From NCBI RefSeq assembly GCF_010974945.1, contig NZ_JAAIVB010000052.1, positions 1 through 64,000 on the forward strand: 64,000 nt of DNA, written 5' to 3'. A program made the translations under genes and the position numbers. The notes beneath the pieces were generated by a model, which saw only the letters and a list, made by a program, of their open reading frames with translations, did not search any database and had not been told where the DNA came from. Source of the DNA: Noviherbaspirillum galbum. GTDB taxonomy: Bacteria; Pseudomonadota; Gammaproteobacteria; Burkholderiales; Burkholderiaceae_D. How positions within the stretch are numbered: position 1 is the first letter of the stretch; each line of letters opens with the position of its first letter. Below, one piece after another: positions 33,657-41,329 of this stretch.

Positions 33657-34016
33657 AGCAGGTCCCTGGAATCCGCTGACACGGCTCGGCATCAACCATG
33701 ACCGCATGCGGATTTCGGACGGATTCCCCTTGATACGTCCCTTCGCCGGCTAACTTCTCCGCACGTCGCCGGAGGTGTCGGCTCCCGCCCCACACCTTGC
33801 AAGGGAAGTGTCTCGCGGATGCCGGCTGATCGCCGCGACCATCCTTGCGAAACGGTCATTGGCGTTCTTGCCACGATCCAGTTTTTTCCTTTCTTTTCAA
33901 TGGCTTGGCATTCCCGTTCATGGTTTGGCGGACGCTGGCACGGTCCTCGCTAAATACCGGTCAAGCGCAACACGAAGCGCCCACCACCCAAACCACCATC
34001 ACTCTGGAGAATGACC
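33657..34016. other. Intergenic region with the control region of the GG-leader peptide unit
   Basis: This 360-base gap contains no convincing gene. Two near-identical 10-mers (ATGGCTTGGC at 33900-33909, ATGGTTTGGC at 33920-33929) lie 20 bases apart, about two helical turns. They stand just before a sigma-54-like promoter at 33936-33950. The first ~200 bases show nothing clear. Confidence 0.6.
33936..33950 (+). promoter_or_regulatory. Sigma-54 (-24/-12) promoter-like element
   Basis: TGGCACG-GTCC-TCGC matches the sigma-54 consensus TGGCACG-N4-TTGC with a single mismatch, and the invariant GG and GC are correctly spaced. Transcription would start near 33962, leaving a leader of about 55 bases before the first peptide gene. 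The match is by eye; no enhancer-binding-protein site is identified. Confidence 0.5.
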
Positions 34017-34334
34017 ATGACTACCCTCGCCATCAAAGACATCGTTTCCGCCACCGAACTCAAGTCCGACGAACTCTCCGCCGTGCGCGGCGGCTGCAGC
34101 TACACTCCGAGCATGCCCTCCTGCTACACGCCCAGCCTGCCCGGCTGCGGCTCGTCCTACAGCCCCTCGGTTTCCCTGACGAAGAACGACTTCAACTTCG
34201 CCGCGTCGCAGAGCCTCTGCCAGGACCAGAACACCATGGTCAACAACGGCAACAACGTCGCCTTCGCCTCCGGCATCACGTCCAACGTCGCGCCGACCCA
34301 GAACGGCCACAACAACATCAGCCTCGGCTACTAA
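34017..34334 (+). CDS. Small secreted-peptide precursor with double-glycine leader (first of pair)
   Basis: A 105-residue protein I cannot assign to a characterised family. Residues 1-26 form a leader ending VRGG. Leu15, Glu19, Leu20, Val23, Gly25 and Gly26 occupy the -12, -8, -7, -4, -2 and -1 positions of classic double-glycine bacteriocin leaders. The 79-residue core begins with three YTPS/YSPS-type repeats containing Cys27, Cys36 and Cys44, has a fourth Cys at 68, and ends in an Asn-rich segment with VNNGNNVAF and NGHNN. GGAGA lies seven bases before ATG 34017; ATG 34011 is too close to it. It forms a two-gene unit with the next gene. Export by a C39-peptidase ABC transporter is inferred, but none is nearby. 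Confidence 0.75.
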   Translation: MTTLAIKDIVSATELKSDELSAVRGGCSYTPSMPSCYTPSLPGCGSSYSPSVSLTKNDFNFAASQSLCQDQNTMVNNGNNVAFASGITSNVAPTQNGHNNISLGY

Positions 34335-34363
34335 GCCAATCGTTTCCGCATAAGGAGAACAGC

Positions 34364-34639
34364 ATGTCCAACCTGCAAATGAAGGACCTGGCCAGCGTCG
34401 AGGAACTCGATGGCCGCGCCATGGCCGAGGTGCGCGGCGGCAATGACGCCGCAGCCGCCTGGCTCAAGCAGATGGGGCCGGTGGCCAACGTGAACGTGGG
34501 CGTGAACCAGAACATCACGCAACTGCAGAACATCGAGGTCAATGCCCTGAACAACGTGGGTGTGATCGGCGCGGGCTTCGTGGCGCCGAACCTGACGGTC
34601 AGCCCCTCGCAGTGGGCCGCCGCCAACCTCGCCCTGTAA
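34364..34639 (+). CDS. Small secreted-peptide precursor with double-glycine leader (second of pair)
   Basis: A 91-residue protein of unknown function. Its 26-residue leader (MSNLQMKDLASVEELDGRAM then AEVRGG) has exactly the same length as that of the upstream gene and is identical to it at 11 positions, including L4, KD7-8, S11, EL14-15 and VRGG23-26. The 65-residue core has no Cys. It is rich in Ala, Val and Asn with alternating polar and hydrophobic residues (NVNVGVNQNITQLQNIEVNA), a pattern compatible with beta-strand assembly. It starts 29 bases after the first gene with an AAGGAG site, and a strong hairpin follows. The different core behind a shared leader suggests two partners exported by one machinery. 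Confidence 0.75.
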   Translation: MSNLQMKDLASVEELDGRAMAEVRGGNDAAAAWLKQMGPVANVNVGVNQNITQLQNIEVNALNNVGVIGAGFVAPNLTVSPSQWAAANLAL

Positions 34640-34655
34640 GCTTTGGGCAAGTGCA

Positions 34656-34690
34656 ACGCACCAGCGGGAGGAGTCCTTCCGCTGGTGCGT
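34656..34690 (+). terminator. Strong hairpin terminating the GG-leader peptide unit
   Basis: A perfect 12-base inverted repeat (ACGCACCAGCGG at 34656-34667, complement at 34679-34690) begins 16 bases after the second peptide stop. The 11-base loop has further pairing. Only a short CGTT follows, so it may act as a terminator or as a 3' mRNA stabiliser; the next gene is convergent. Confidence 0.6.
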
Positions 34691-34754
34691 CGTTACGCAC
34701 GCAGCGCCGCACTGTGCGGTCATGACCTGCATTCCGTCCGGCTTTCGCCCGCGA

Positions 34755-35891
34755 TTACCGGAATCTCGCCGGCGACAAGGGCTCGGCCCGCACGCCATGC
34801 TTCGCCAGCGACTCCGGCACCTCCCGCCCCAACAGCAAGGCCGCCGCGAGTTGCGCCACGGCGGGTGCGCTTTGAATGCCATATCCACCCTGCGCCGCCA
34901 CCCAGAAAAATTGCGGTTCTTCCGGTTCAGGTCCGATCACGAGATCGCCATCCGCAACGAATGAACGCAGCCCAGCCCAGGTCCGGCGCGGACGCCGGAT
35001 CTGCAAGGTCGTCGCCTCTTCGATGCGGTAGATGCCGGTCGCGACATCCAGTTCTTCCGGCTGCACGTCGTGCGGCGACACGGGATCTGCATTGGCGGGC
35101 GAGCCCAGCAATTGCCCTGCATCCGGCTTGAAGTAATAGGATTCGTCGATGCCGATCACCGTCGGCCAGCCAGCGAAGTCGACTCCGGCCGGCGCATCGA
35201 AGGTGAAGGCCGTGCGCCGCTTGGGCTGCAGGCCGATGGGCGGCACTCCGCACAACCCGGCCACCGTATCGGCCCATGCGCCTGCCGCGTTGACAAGCAC
35301 CCGCGCGCCCAGCGTGCGGCCGTCTTGGAGGCGGATCTGCCAGCCCTGCCCTTGTCCCTGTCCTTGCCGATTCGCTTGCTCGAGACGGGCATCGACGAAC
35401 AATCGGCCGCCGGCGTTTCGCTGGCGCTTGAGATATCCCTGGTGCAAGGCATGGACGTCGATGTCCATGGCGTCGGGTTCATGCAGCGCGCCGGCGACCA
35501 TGTCGGCGCGCAACACCGGGCAGCGCGCGACGGTTTCCCGCGCATCCAGCAGGACCGCGTCGGGAGAGCCTGCGCGCGCCTCCGCCACCGCCCGTTGCAG
35601 CAGTTCTTCCTGTCCTTTCATTGCCACATGCATCACGCCGCGCGGACTCAGGATGGGATGCTCGGTGAAGCCTTGCGGCGGCCTTTCCAGGAAGGCGCGG
35701 CTGGCGCGCGTCAGCGCACGGATCATGGGCGTGCCGTACGTCTCCGAGAACAGCGCGGCCGAGCGGCCTGTGGAATGCCATCCAGGTTGTGGTTCCTGCT
35801 CGAGGATGGCGACAGAGGCATGCGGAGCCAGTTCCGCTGCCAGCGACGCGCCCGCGATGCCGGCGCCGATGATGATGAAATCGAATTCCAT
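34755..35891 (-). CDS. FAD-dependent oxidoreductase, D-amino acid/glycine oxidase (DAO) family
   Basis: A 378-residue flavoprotein with the N-terminal Rossmann motif IIIGAGIAGASLAAELAP, followed by EQEPQPGWHSTGRSAALFSE, the DAO-family FAD-binding loop. The C-terminal VAAQGGYGIQSAPAVAQLAA contacts FAD. It probably oxidises an amino or imino acid. It is the second gene of a two-gene operon behind an AraC regulator (seven-base gap), with an AGGA site before the ATG at 35891. The substrate is unknown. Confidence 0.88.
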   Translation of the reverse strand: MEFDFIIIGAGIAGASLAAELAPHASVAILEQEPQPGWHSTGRSAALFSETYGTPMIRALTRASRAFLERPPQGFTEHPILSPRGVMHVAMKGQEELLQRAVAEARAGSPDAVLLDARETVARCPVLRADMVAGALHEPDAMDIDVHALHQGYLKRQRNAGGRLFVDARLEQANRQGQGQGQGWQIRLQDGRTLGARVLVNAAGAWADTVAGLCGVPPIGLQPKRRTAFTFDAPAGVDFAGWPTVIGIDESYYFKPDAGQLLGSPANADPVSPHDVQPEELDVATGIYRIEEATTLQIRRPRRTWAGLRSFVADGDLVIGPEPEEPQFFWVAAQGGYGIQSAPAVAQLAAALLLGREVPESLAKHGVRAEPLSPARFR

Positions 35892-35898
35892 GTTTTTC

Positions 35899-36717
35899 CT
35901 AGCTTTCTGGATGGCGCCGCCGGCTTCCGGCCGCCCTTTGTCCGTTGCGGAACTCATCCGGCGTCACCCCAGCCATGCGCTTGAACATGGCGATGAACGA
36001 CGATGCGCTGCCATATCCGAGGTCGAGGGCGATGTGCTCGACGGTATCGCCGGCGTCGAGGCGCGGCATGGCCTTCACGACCCGCAGGCGCTGCCGCCAT
36101 TCGCTGAACGGCATGCCGAATTCACGCTGGAATCGCCGCATCAGCGTGCGCTCGGTGGTGTTCGCCGCGCGCGCGAGTTCCGCCAGTGAACGGGAGTCGC
36201 CTGGATTCGCTTCCAGCGTCTGCAGCACCGGCTGCAGCAATGGATCCTCGGTGCCGGGCAGATAGCTTGCCGTGGATTCGGCGCGCGCCAGTTGGTCCAC
36301 GAGCACGCCAAGCAGGCGCTGGTCTTCTTCGGCATGGTTGCCAGCGCCAAAGTGATCGCGCAAGTATTCGAGCATCGCCCGTACCAGCGGACTGACCGTG
36401 ACGGCGCATGGCTGCGCGGGGAGCCTGGCGCAAAGCTCCTGCGCGACGTAGACCGAGCAGAAGCTGGTCTCGTACCGGTTCAGGCCCTGGTGGCCGGTGT
36501 ATGGCGGCAGCCAGATGCCGCAACGCGGCGGCGCCAGGCAATGCCGATCGGCCAGCTTCACCTCCATCAACCCGCTGAAGGAATACACCAGCTCCCCCCA
36601 GGCGTGATGATGCTCGCGCGTCGCAGCCTCCGCCGGCACCGATGACGAGCGGAAGAAAACCGGTGCGGGCAATCGGGTGCCCGCGGATGGATAGACGTGC
36701 TTCGCGCGTGGCTTCAT
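35899..36717 (-). CDS. AraC-family transcriptional regulator
   Basis: A 272-residue regulator with an N-terminal cupin-like sensor (REHHHAWGELVYSFSGLMEV, PPYTGHQG) and a C-terminal pair of helix-turn-helix motifs (SLAELARAANTTERTLMRRF, HIALDLGYGSASSFIAMFKR with VTPDEFR). A GGGAG site precedes the ATG. It is cotranscribed with the DAO-family oxidase and is divergent from a DMT exporter; it may control one or both. Confidence 0.9.
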   Translation of the reverse strand: MKPRAKHVYPSAGTRLPAPVFFRSSSVPAEAATREHHHAWGELVYSFSGLMEVKLADRHCLAPPRCGIWLPPYTGHQGLNRYETSFCSVYVAQELCARLPAQPCAVTVSPLVRAMLEYLRDHFGAGNHAEEDQRLLGVLVDQLARAESTASYLPGTEDPLLQPVLQTLEANPGDSRSLAELARAANTTERTLMRRFQREFGMPFSEWRQRLRVVKAMPRLDAGDTVEHIALDLGYGSASSFIAMFKRMAGVTPDEFRNGQRAAGSRRRHPES

Positions 36718-36863
36718 GCTGCTCCCTTCGGATTCCAGTCGAATGCGCCCCGTGTCGTGAAGATTGGCGGAAACGCTGCATTGACTGTCATGTATTCACT
36801 ATATCCATGGCGCATGCCACGCGCATAATTTTGCCACGGACGGCGAAACTAGGGAGCGATCGG

Positions 36864-37781
36864 ATGGATGCGCGCAAGGCGGTGGATGGGCAGGCGATCG
36901 GCATCATGGTGATGCTATGCATGATCTGGGGCTTGCAGCAGGTCGTGCTCAAGGCGACGGTGGACGACATCAGCCCCACGCTGCAGGTCGCCCTGCGCTC
37001 CGGCATCGCCGCCCTCCTCCTGATGGCCCTCATGCGCATCAGGAAGGAAAGGATCGCCTTGCTGGACGGTCCCTGGCGGGCGGGCCTGCTGGCTGGCGGC
37101 CTGTTTGCCTCCGAGTATCTTTTTGTCTGCGAAGCGCTGCGCCACACCAGCGCAGCCCATGCGGTGGTGTTCCTGTACACCGGACCGATCTTCGCCGCGC
37201 TCGGCCTGCATTGGAAGCTTCCTTCGGAGCGCCTCGCACCGATCCAATGGGCGGGCATCGCGGTCGCCTTCGCCGGCATCTTCGTGGCTTTCCTCGGAAA
37301 GGACCAGGCGTCGTGGCAACCGTCGCCCGGCGATTCCGGCGCGCTGTGGGGAGACTTCCTTGCCCTGGGCGCCGGCGCCGCGCTGGGCAGCACCACCGTG
37401 GCGATACGCTGTTCCGGCCTGGCGCAATCCACCGCGAAGCAAACCCTGCTCTACCAGTTAGTCGTTGCCTTTCTCATCCTGCTGGCCGTCGCCGCGTTCA
37501 CCGGCGAACTGGGCATCAAGCCGACCGCGGGTGCGCTGGAGAGCCTCGTCTTCCAGACGGTGATCGTGTCCTTCGCGAGTTTCCTGGCGTGGTTCTGGCT
37601 GTTGCGCCAGTACCTCGCCTCCCGGCTTGGCGTGTTTTCCTTCATGACGCCGATGTTCGGCGTGATGCAGGGCGCATGGCTGCTGGGCGAGGACATCGAG
37701 TCCCGTTTCCTTGCCGGCGCGCTTCTCGTGCTTGCCGGGATTGCCATCGTCAGCAGCCACGGCTGGCGAAAACCTGCGTGA
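36864..37781 (+). CDS. DMT-superfamily (EamA) transporter
   Basis: A 305-residue protein with about ten hydrophobic helices in two EamA repeats (IGIMVMLCMIWGLQQVVLKA in the first, LGSTTVAIRCSGLAQSTAKQ starting the second). Members typically export amino acids, nucleosides or drugs. ATG 36864 has AGGGAG seven bases upstream; an earlier in-frame start falls in the promoter region of the divergent AraC gene. Export of an amino acid related to the neighbouring oxidase is a speculative possibility. Confidence 0.88.
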   Translation: MDARKAVDGQAIGIMVMLCMIWGLQQVVLKATVDDISPTLQVALRSGIAALLLMALMRIRKERIALLDGPWRAGLLAGGLFASEYLFVCEALRHTSAAHAVVFLYTGPIFAALGLHWKLPSERLAPIQWAGIAVAFAGIFVAFLGKDQASWQPSPGDSGALWGDFLALGAGAALGSTTVAIRCSGLAQSTAKQTLLYQLVVAFLILLAVAAFTGELGIKPTAGALESLVFQTVIVSFASFLAWFWLLRQYLASRLGVFSFMTPMFGVMQGAWLLGEDIESRFLAGALLVLAGIAIVSSHGWRKPA

Positions 37782-37885
37782 GCCGGTGACACCCCAAACA
37801 GGATGCTGGAGATTTGCTAACATCGGGTGACCATCCACCTCATCCCGGGTCCGGCCGCCATGGACGGAATCCTTACTTTTTCATC

Positions 37886-39139
37886 ATGACCCGTCGCTCC
37901 TGGTACTTCGGCTGGAACATCGTTGCCGCCGCCACGCTGCTCACCGCATTGACCGTCGGCATGCGCCTCGGCATCGGCCCGTTCTTCCTGCCCATGATCA
38001 AGGATCTCGGATTCAGCCGGAGCCTGCTGGCCATGATCATCGGCGTCGGCATGCTGTGCTATGGCCTGGCGATGCCGCTCGCCGGCTACCTCGTCGGCAG
38101 GCTGGGAACGCGCCCCGTCCTTCTGCTTGGCACCACCATCGTTGCCATCTCCATCATCTGGACGGTCACGGCCCGCACGCCCGTCGCCTTCATGCTCGCA
38201 TTCGGCGTGCTGATGTCGATCGGCCTCGGCTTCACGAGTCCGGTGGCGCTGACGCCGGTCATCAGCCGCTGGTTCACGCGCCAGCGCGGCATGGCGCTGT
38301 TCTTTCTCTCCACCGGCTCGATGGCCGGCATGGCCATCATGACACCGGTGCTTACCTTGCTGATCGAGAGGATGGGCTGGCAATCGACCCTGGTTGCCTT
38401 CGCCGTCGCGTTTGCCCTCGTCACCGTGCCAGCGGCATTGTTCATCATCCGCGAGGACGCGCCGCCGAACACGGACCTTCTGCCCGAGCAGGCGAACGCG
38501 CAAGCGGCCGCCCCCAGGGCGGCGATGGCGAGCCTGTCGTTCGGTGCCGCCATCCGGACATCGCCTTTCTGGAAGATCGTCGCCGGCCTCTTCGCATGCG
38601 GCTTCAGCATGAACCTGCTGGGCACCCACGGCATGCCCATGCTGATGGACCACGGGTTCGATGCGATGACAAGTTCCTACGGCATCGGCCTCATCGGACT
38701 CGTCGCCATCGCCGGCACGCTCGTGCTCGGCAGGCTGTCGGACCGCCTGCCTCGCAGGAACATCCTGGGAACGATCTACTTCGTGCGCGGCCTCGGCTTC
38801 TTTGCCCTCCTCCTCGTCGGCACCCATTGGGAGCTGTACATCGCCGCCTCGATAGGCGGACTGGTCTGGGCAGGAAGCATCGCCACCTCGTCGGCGATCC
38901 TTGCCGACGTCTACGGCGTCAGGCTGGTAGGCGTGATGTATGGCACCGCTTACCTGGGACACCAGGTCGGCGCCATGATCAGTTCCTGGCTCGGCGGCTG
39001 GGGTTATGAACGTTTCGGCACCCACTGGGTGGCGTTCGGCAGCGCCGGCGTCCTCCTCCTCATTGCGTCCGGCGTGGCGCTGAGCCTGCCATTGCGCGGC
39101 TTCACCCTGATGGGGGAGCCGCTGCCCGCCAAGACCTGA
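37886..39139 (+). CDS. MFS transporter, monocarboxylate/oxalate-formate antiporter-like
   Basis: A 417-residue 12-helix carrier beginning MTRRSWYFGWNIVAAATLLT, the W-x-x-GWxxV start of the OFA/MCT-like branch. It has GYLVGRLGTRPVLLLG in loop 2-3 and a second-half GRLSDRLPRRNILG motif. It likely carries a carboxylate; the substrate is unknown. The start at 37886 fits the family; no strong ribosome binding site is visible. It follows the DMT transporter by about 100 bases. Confidence 0.85.
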   Translation: MTRRSWYFGWNIVAAATLLTALTVGMRLGIGPFFLPMIKDLGFSRSLLAMIIGVGMLCYGLAMPLAGYLVGRLGTRPVLLLGTTIVAISIIWTVTARTPVAFMLAFGVLMSIGLGFTSPVALTPVISRWFTRQRGMALFFLSTGSMAGMAIMTPVLTLLIERMGWQSTLVAFAVAFALVTVPAALFIIREDAPPNTDLLPEQANAQAAAPRAAMASLSFGAAIRTSPFWKIVAGLFACGFSMNLLGTHGMPMLMDHGFDAMTSSYGIGLIGLVAIAGTLVLGRLSDRLPRRNILGTIYFVRGLGFFALLLVGTHWELYIAASIGGLVWAGSIATSSAILADVYGVRLVGVMYGTAYLGHQVGAMISSWLGGWGYERFGTHWVAFGSAGVLLLIASGVALSLPLRGFTLMGEPLPAKT

Positions 39140-39279
39140 CAACACAAAAACGCATCACCCGGGAGGCTGCCGCTCGCCGGAATCCCTGGTCATTCGTGCA
39201 ACGACGGACCGGATGCTGCCGCGTTCGTGCCCTAACGAATGTTGATGGTGTGAACCTTTCTTCACGGCACTGTTCTATT

Positions 39280-39306
39280 GGAGACGCGATGCGTCGCGCC
39301 GTCTCC
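39280..39306 (+). promoter_or_regulatory. 5' leader hairpin before the GH16-like lipoprotein gene
   Basis: GGAGACG (39280-39286) and CGTCTCC (39300-39306) form a seven-base stem around an inner GCGA/TCGC pairing, ending 25 bases before the start codon. Its position suggests mRNA-level control or stability; this is inference only. Confidence 0.3.
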
Positions 39307-39331
39307 CGTCAACCGAACCTGAAGAAAAATC

Positions 39332-40549
39332 ATGACACGTCCCCTCGCCTTCCTGGCCCGCTCATCCCTCGTCCTGTCGCTCGCCGCCTGCGGAGGCGGA
39401 TCCTCGACATCGCCCGGCGTCGCCGGCACCCAGTCCGCCGCTAGCGCGCCGGAAGCCGTCGCTGCCGTCGCCGCTACCAGCAGCGTCGCGGCGCCCGCAG
39501 CGACACCTTCTTCGCCAGCGGCCGAGGCGCCGGTGTCCACCGCGCCGGCAACCACGGTTGCCGACGTAACAACCGCGATCACGGCAACCACGACACCCAC
39601 CGCACCCACCGCACCCACGTCTGCCGCGTCCGCTACGGGAACGTCTGCGACATCGGCAACACCAGCCCCGGCGATCGAACCCGCCCCCGCGGTGGTCGTT
39701 GCCACGGCCCCGTCGGCCCCGTCGACCCCGGCGCCGGCATCTACTCCCGCAACTTCCGACACCACGTCAACCCTGCCGTCCACCGCCCCCGCACCGGCCG
39801 CAGCCGCGCTGGCGCCTGCCGGCCAGGATGCAAGCCAGTACACCCTGACCTTCAATGACGAGTTCAATGCCGGCAGCACCATTGACGCCGGCAAATGGAC
39901 GAGCGACATCTATTACAAGGCGAATAACGCGACGAAGAATTTCAACGTCGAAGGCGGCGCGCTGAACATCTGGCCGGCGCTGGACGCAAGCGGCCGCTTC
40001 TTCGACCGCACCGTGGTGACGGAAAACCGGTTTGCGCAGCAGTATGGCTTCTTCGAGGTGGAAGCGAAGCTGCCGGTCGGCGCCGGCCTGCATCCGGTGA
40101 TCTCGCTCACCGCGAACAACGGTCCGGAAATCGCGATGATGCACGCTTACTCCGGCGCGCCCAACGGCGCATGGTCATCGTCCAACCTTGCTCCCGTCGA
40201 CTACGTGGTGACGGCGATGCGCTCGCCCGACAGCTACATCGACGAATTCCGGGCGCGAAGCGCGATCGGATCCGTCGACTTGTCGGCGGCCTTTCACAAG
40301 TATGGCGTCCGGTGGGACGCGAACTCGGTGAAGTATTACTTCGACGGCGTGCAGATCGGGCATACCGTTAACCAGGGCGAAATCCGCACGCCGATGTACT
40401 TCTATGTCGGATTGTGGATGGTGAACGAGGAAACCTCGCCTGCCGTCGGCGCGGGCACCCTTGGCGCTTCCAATGCCTACACCCCGCAGGGCAAGGGAAA
40501 CGCCATGAAAATCAACTACGTGCGCGCATGGCAGTTCACCGGCCAATGA
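39332..40549 (+). CDS. GH16-like lipoprotein with degenerate catalytic motif
   Basis: A 405-residue exported lipoprotein. The signal ends in the lipobox LAAC (Cys20), so it is anchored in the outer or inner membrane. Residues 22 to about 165 are an Ala/Thr/Pro/Ser-rich low-complexity linker. The rest is a beta-jelly-roll of the glycoside hydrolase 16 type (YTLTFNDEFNAGSTIDAGKW, RFAQQYGFFEVEAKLPVG, FHKYGVRWDANSVKYYFDGV). The catalytic ExDxxE signature reads E266-I-A-M-M-H271: the assisting Asp and the acid/base Glu are replaced by Ala and His. It is probably a carbohydrate-binding rather than hydrolytic protein (inference). It stands alone, with 190-base and 300-base gaps on either side. Confidence 0.8.
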   Translation: MTRPLAFLARSSLVLSLAACGGGSSTSPGVAGTQSAASAPEAVAAVAATSSVAAPAATPSSPAAEAPVSTAPATTVADVTTAITATTTPTAPTAPTSAASATGTSATSATPAPAIEPAPAVVVATAPSAPSTPAPASTPATSDTTSTLPSTAPAPAAAALAPAGQDASQYTLTFNDEFNAGSTIDAGKWTSDIYYKANNATKNFNVEGGALNIWPALDASGRFFDRTVVTENRFAQQYGFFEVEAKLPVGAGLHPVISLTANNGPEIAMMHAYSGAPNGAWSSSNLAPVDYVVTAMRSPDSYIDEFRARSAIGSVDLSAAFHKYGVRWDANSVKYYFDGVQIGHTVNQGEIRTPMYFYVGLWMVNEETSPAVGAGTLGASNAYTPQGKGNAMKINYVRAWQFTGQ

Positions 40550-40851
40550 CCGGCGATTGGCTTGATATTCATCAGGCCTGAGTAGAACGGGACGGGCCGG
40601 GTGTTCCATTTTGGAGCAACCGGCCGGCGGAACCGGACTACTCCCCGGTCAATGGGAGACGCATGCCCAGGCGGATGCCCAATCGAACGGGACACAAATA
40701 AATAGCGTCCAAGCTTTTCTTCTCGATTGCGACTAATATAAGAGGACGAGGCAGCGTTGGCCCGCGGTGTTTGCTGGCCATCCCTGCACTTGTCATGAAG
40801 CGTGAGGCCTCAGGTCCACGCCGCAATCAAATCAACGAGGAGAACAGAGAG
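40550..40851. other. Intergenic region before the IorAB-like operon
   Basis: No gene is seen. The part at 40685-40745 is AT-rich compared with its surroundings and contains TAATAT (40734-40739), a possible -10 element for the downstream oxidoreductase operon, without a clear -35 partner. An AACGAGGAGAACAG stretch just before 40852 provides the ribosome binding site. Confidence 0.4.
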
Positions 40852-41319
40852 ATGGCGATTCAATTCAACGTCAACGGCAAGCCCGTGACGGTAGATGCGG
40901 AGGCGGATACCCCGCTGCTTTGGGTCATCCGGGATGAGGTCGGACTGACTGGAACCAAGTTTGGCTGCGGCCAGGCGCTGTGCGGCGCCTGCACCGTGCA
41001 CCTGAATGGCACGCCGGTGCGTTCCTGCCAGACCCCGGTTTCGGCGGTCGCCGGCCAGAAGGTCACCACGATCGAATCGCTGTCCCCGGACAATTCGCAT
41101 CCGCTGCAGAAGGCATGGATCGCGCACGACGTGCCGCAATGCGGCTACTGCCAATCGGGACAGCTGATGAGCGCCGCCGCCCTGCTGGCGACGAACACCA
41201 ATCCGACCGATGCCGACATCGACGCCGCCATGAGCGGCAACATCTGCCGCTGTGGCACCTATTCGCGCATCCGCGCCGCCATCAAGACGGCGGCGAGCGA
41301 AATGCGCTCCAAGGCTTGA
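40852..41319 (+). CDS. 2Fe-2S subunit of an isoquinoline 1-oxidoreductase-like molybdoenzyme (IorA-like)
   Basis: A 155-residue iron-sulfur subunit with the two cluster motifs [17 protein letters not shown] and [10 protein letters not shown] plus ICRCGTY. It matches the small subunit of the two-subunit, FAD-less branch (isoquinoline oxidoreductase, nicotinate dehydrogenase, aldehyde dehydrogenase). It carries no signal peptide, so it would be exported in complex with its Tat-bearing partner. The gene is 10 bases upstream of the large-subunit gene. Confidence 0.92.
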   Translation: MAIQFNVNGKPVTVDAEADTPLLWVIRDEVGLTGTKFGCGQALCGACTVHLNGTPVRSCQTPVSAVAGQKVTTIESLSPDNSHPLQKAWIAHDVPQCGYCQSGQLMSAAALLATNTNPTDADIDAAMSGNICRCGTYSRIRAAIKTAASEMRSKA

Positions 41320-41329
41320 GGAGACCGAC

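Noticed and set aside
31188-33707. 839-codon open frame on the minus strand
   Set aside because: It lies fully opposite the Mo hydroxylase large-subunit gene, whose motifs are clear. Long antisense frames are expected in high-GC DNA, and the translation shows no family motif.
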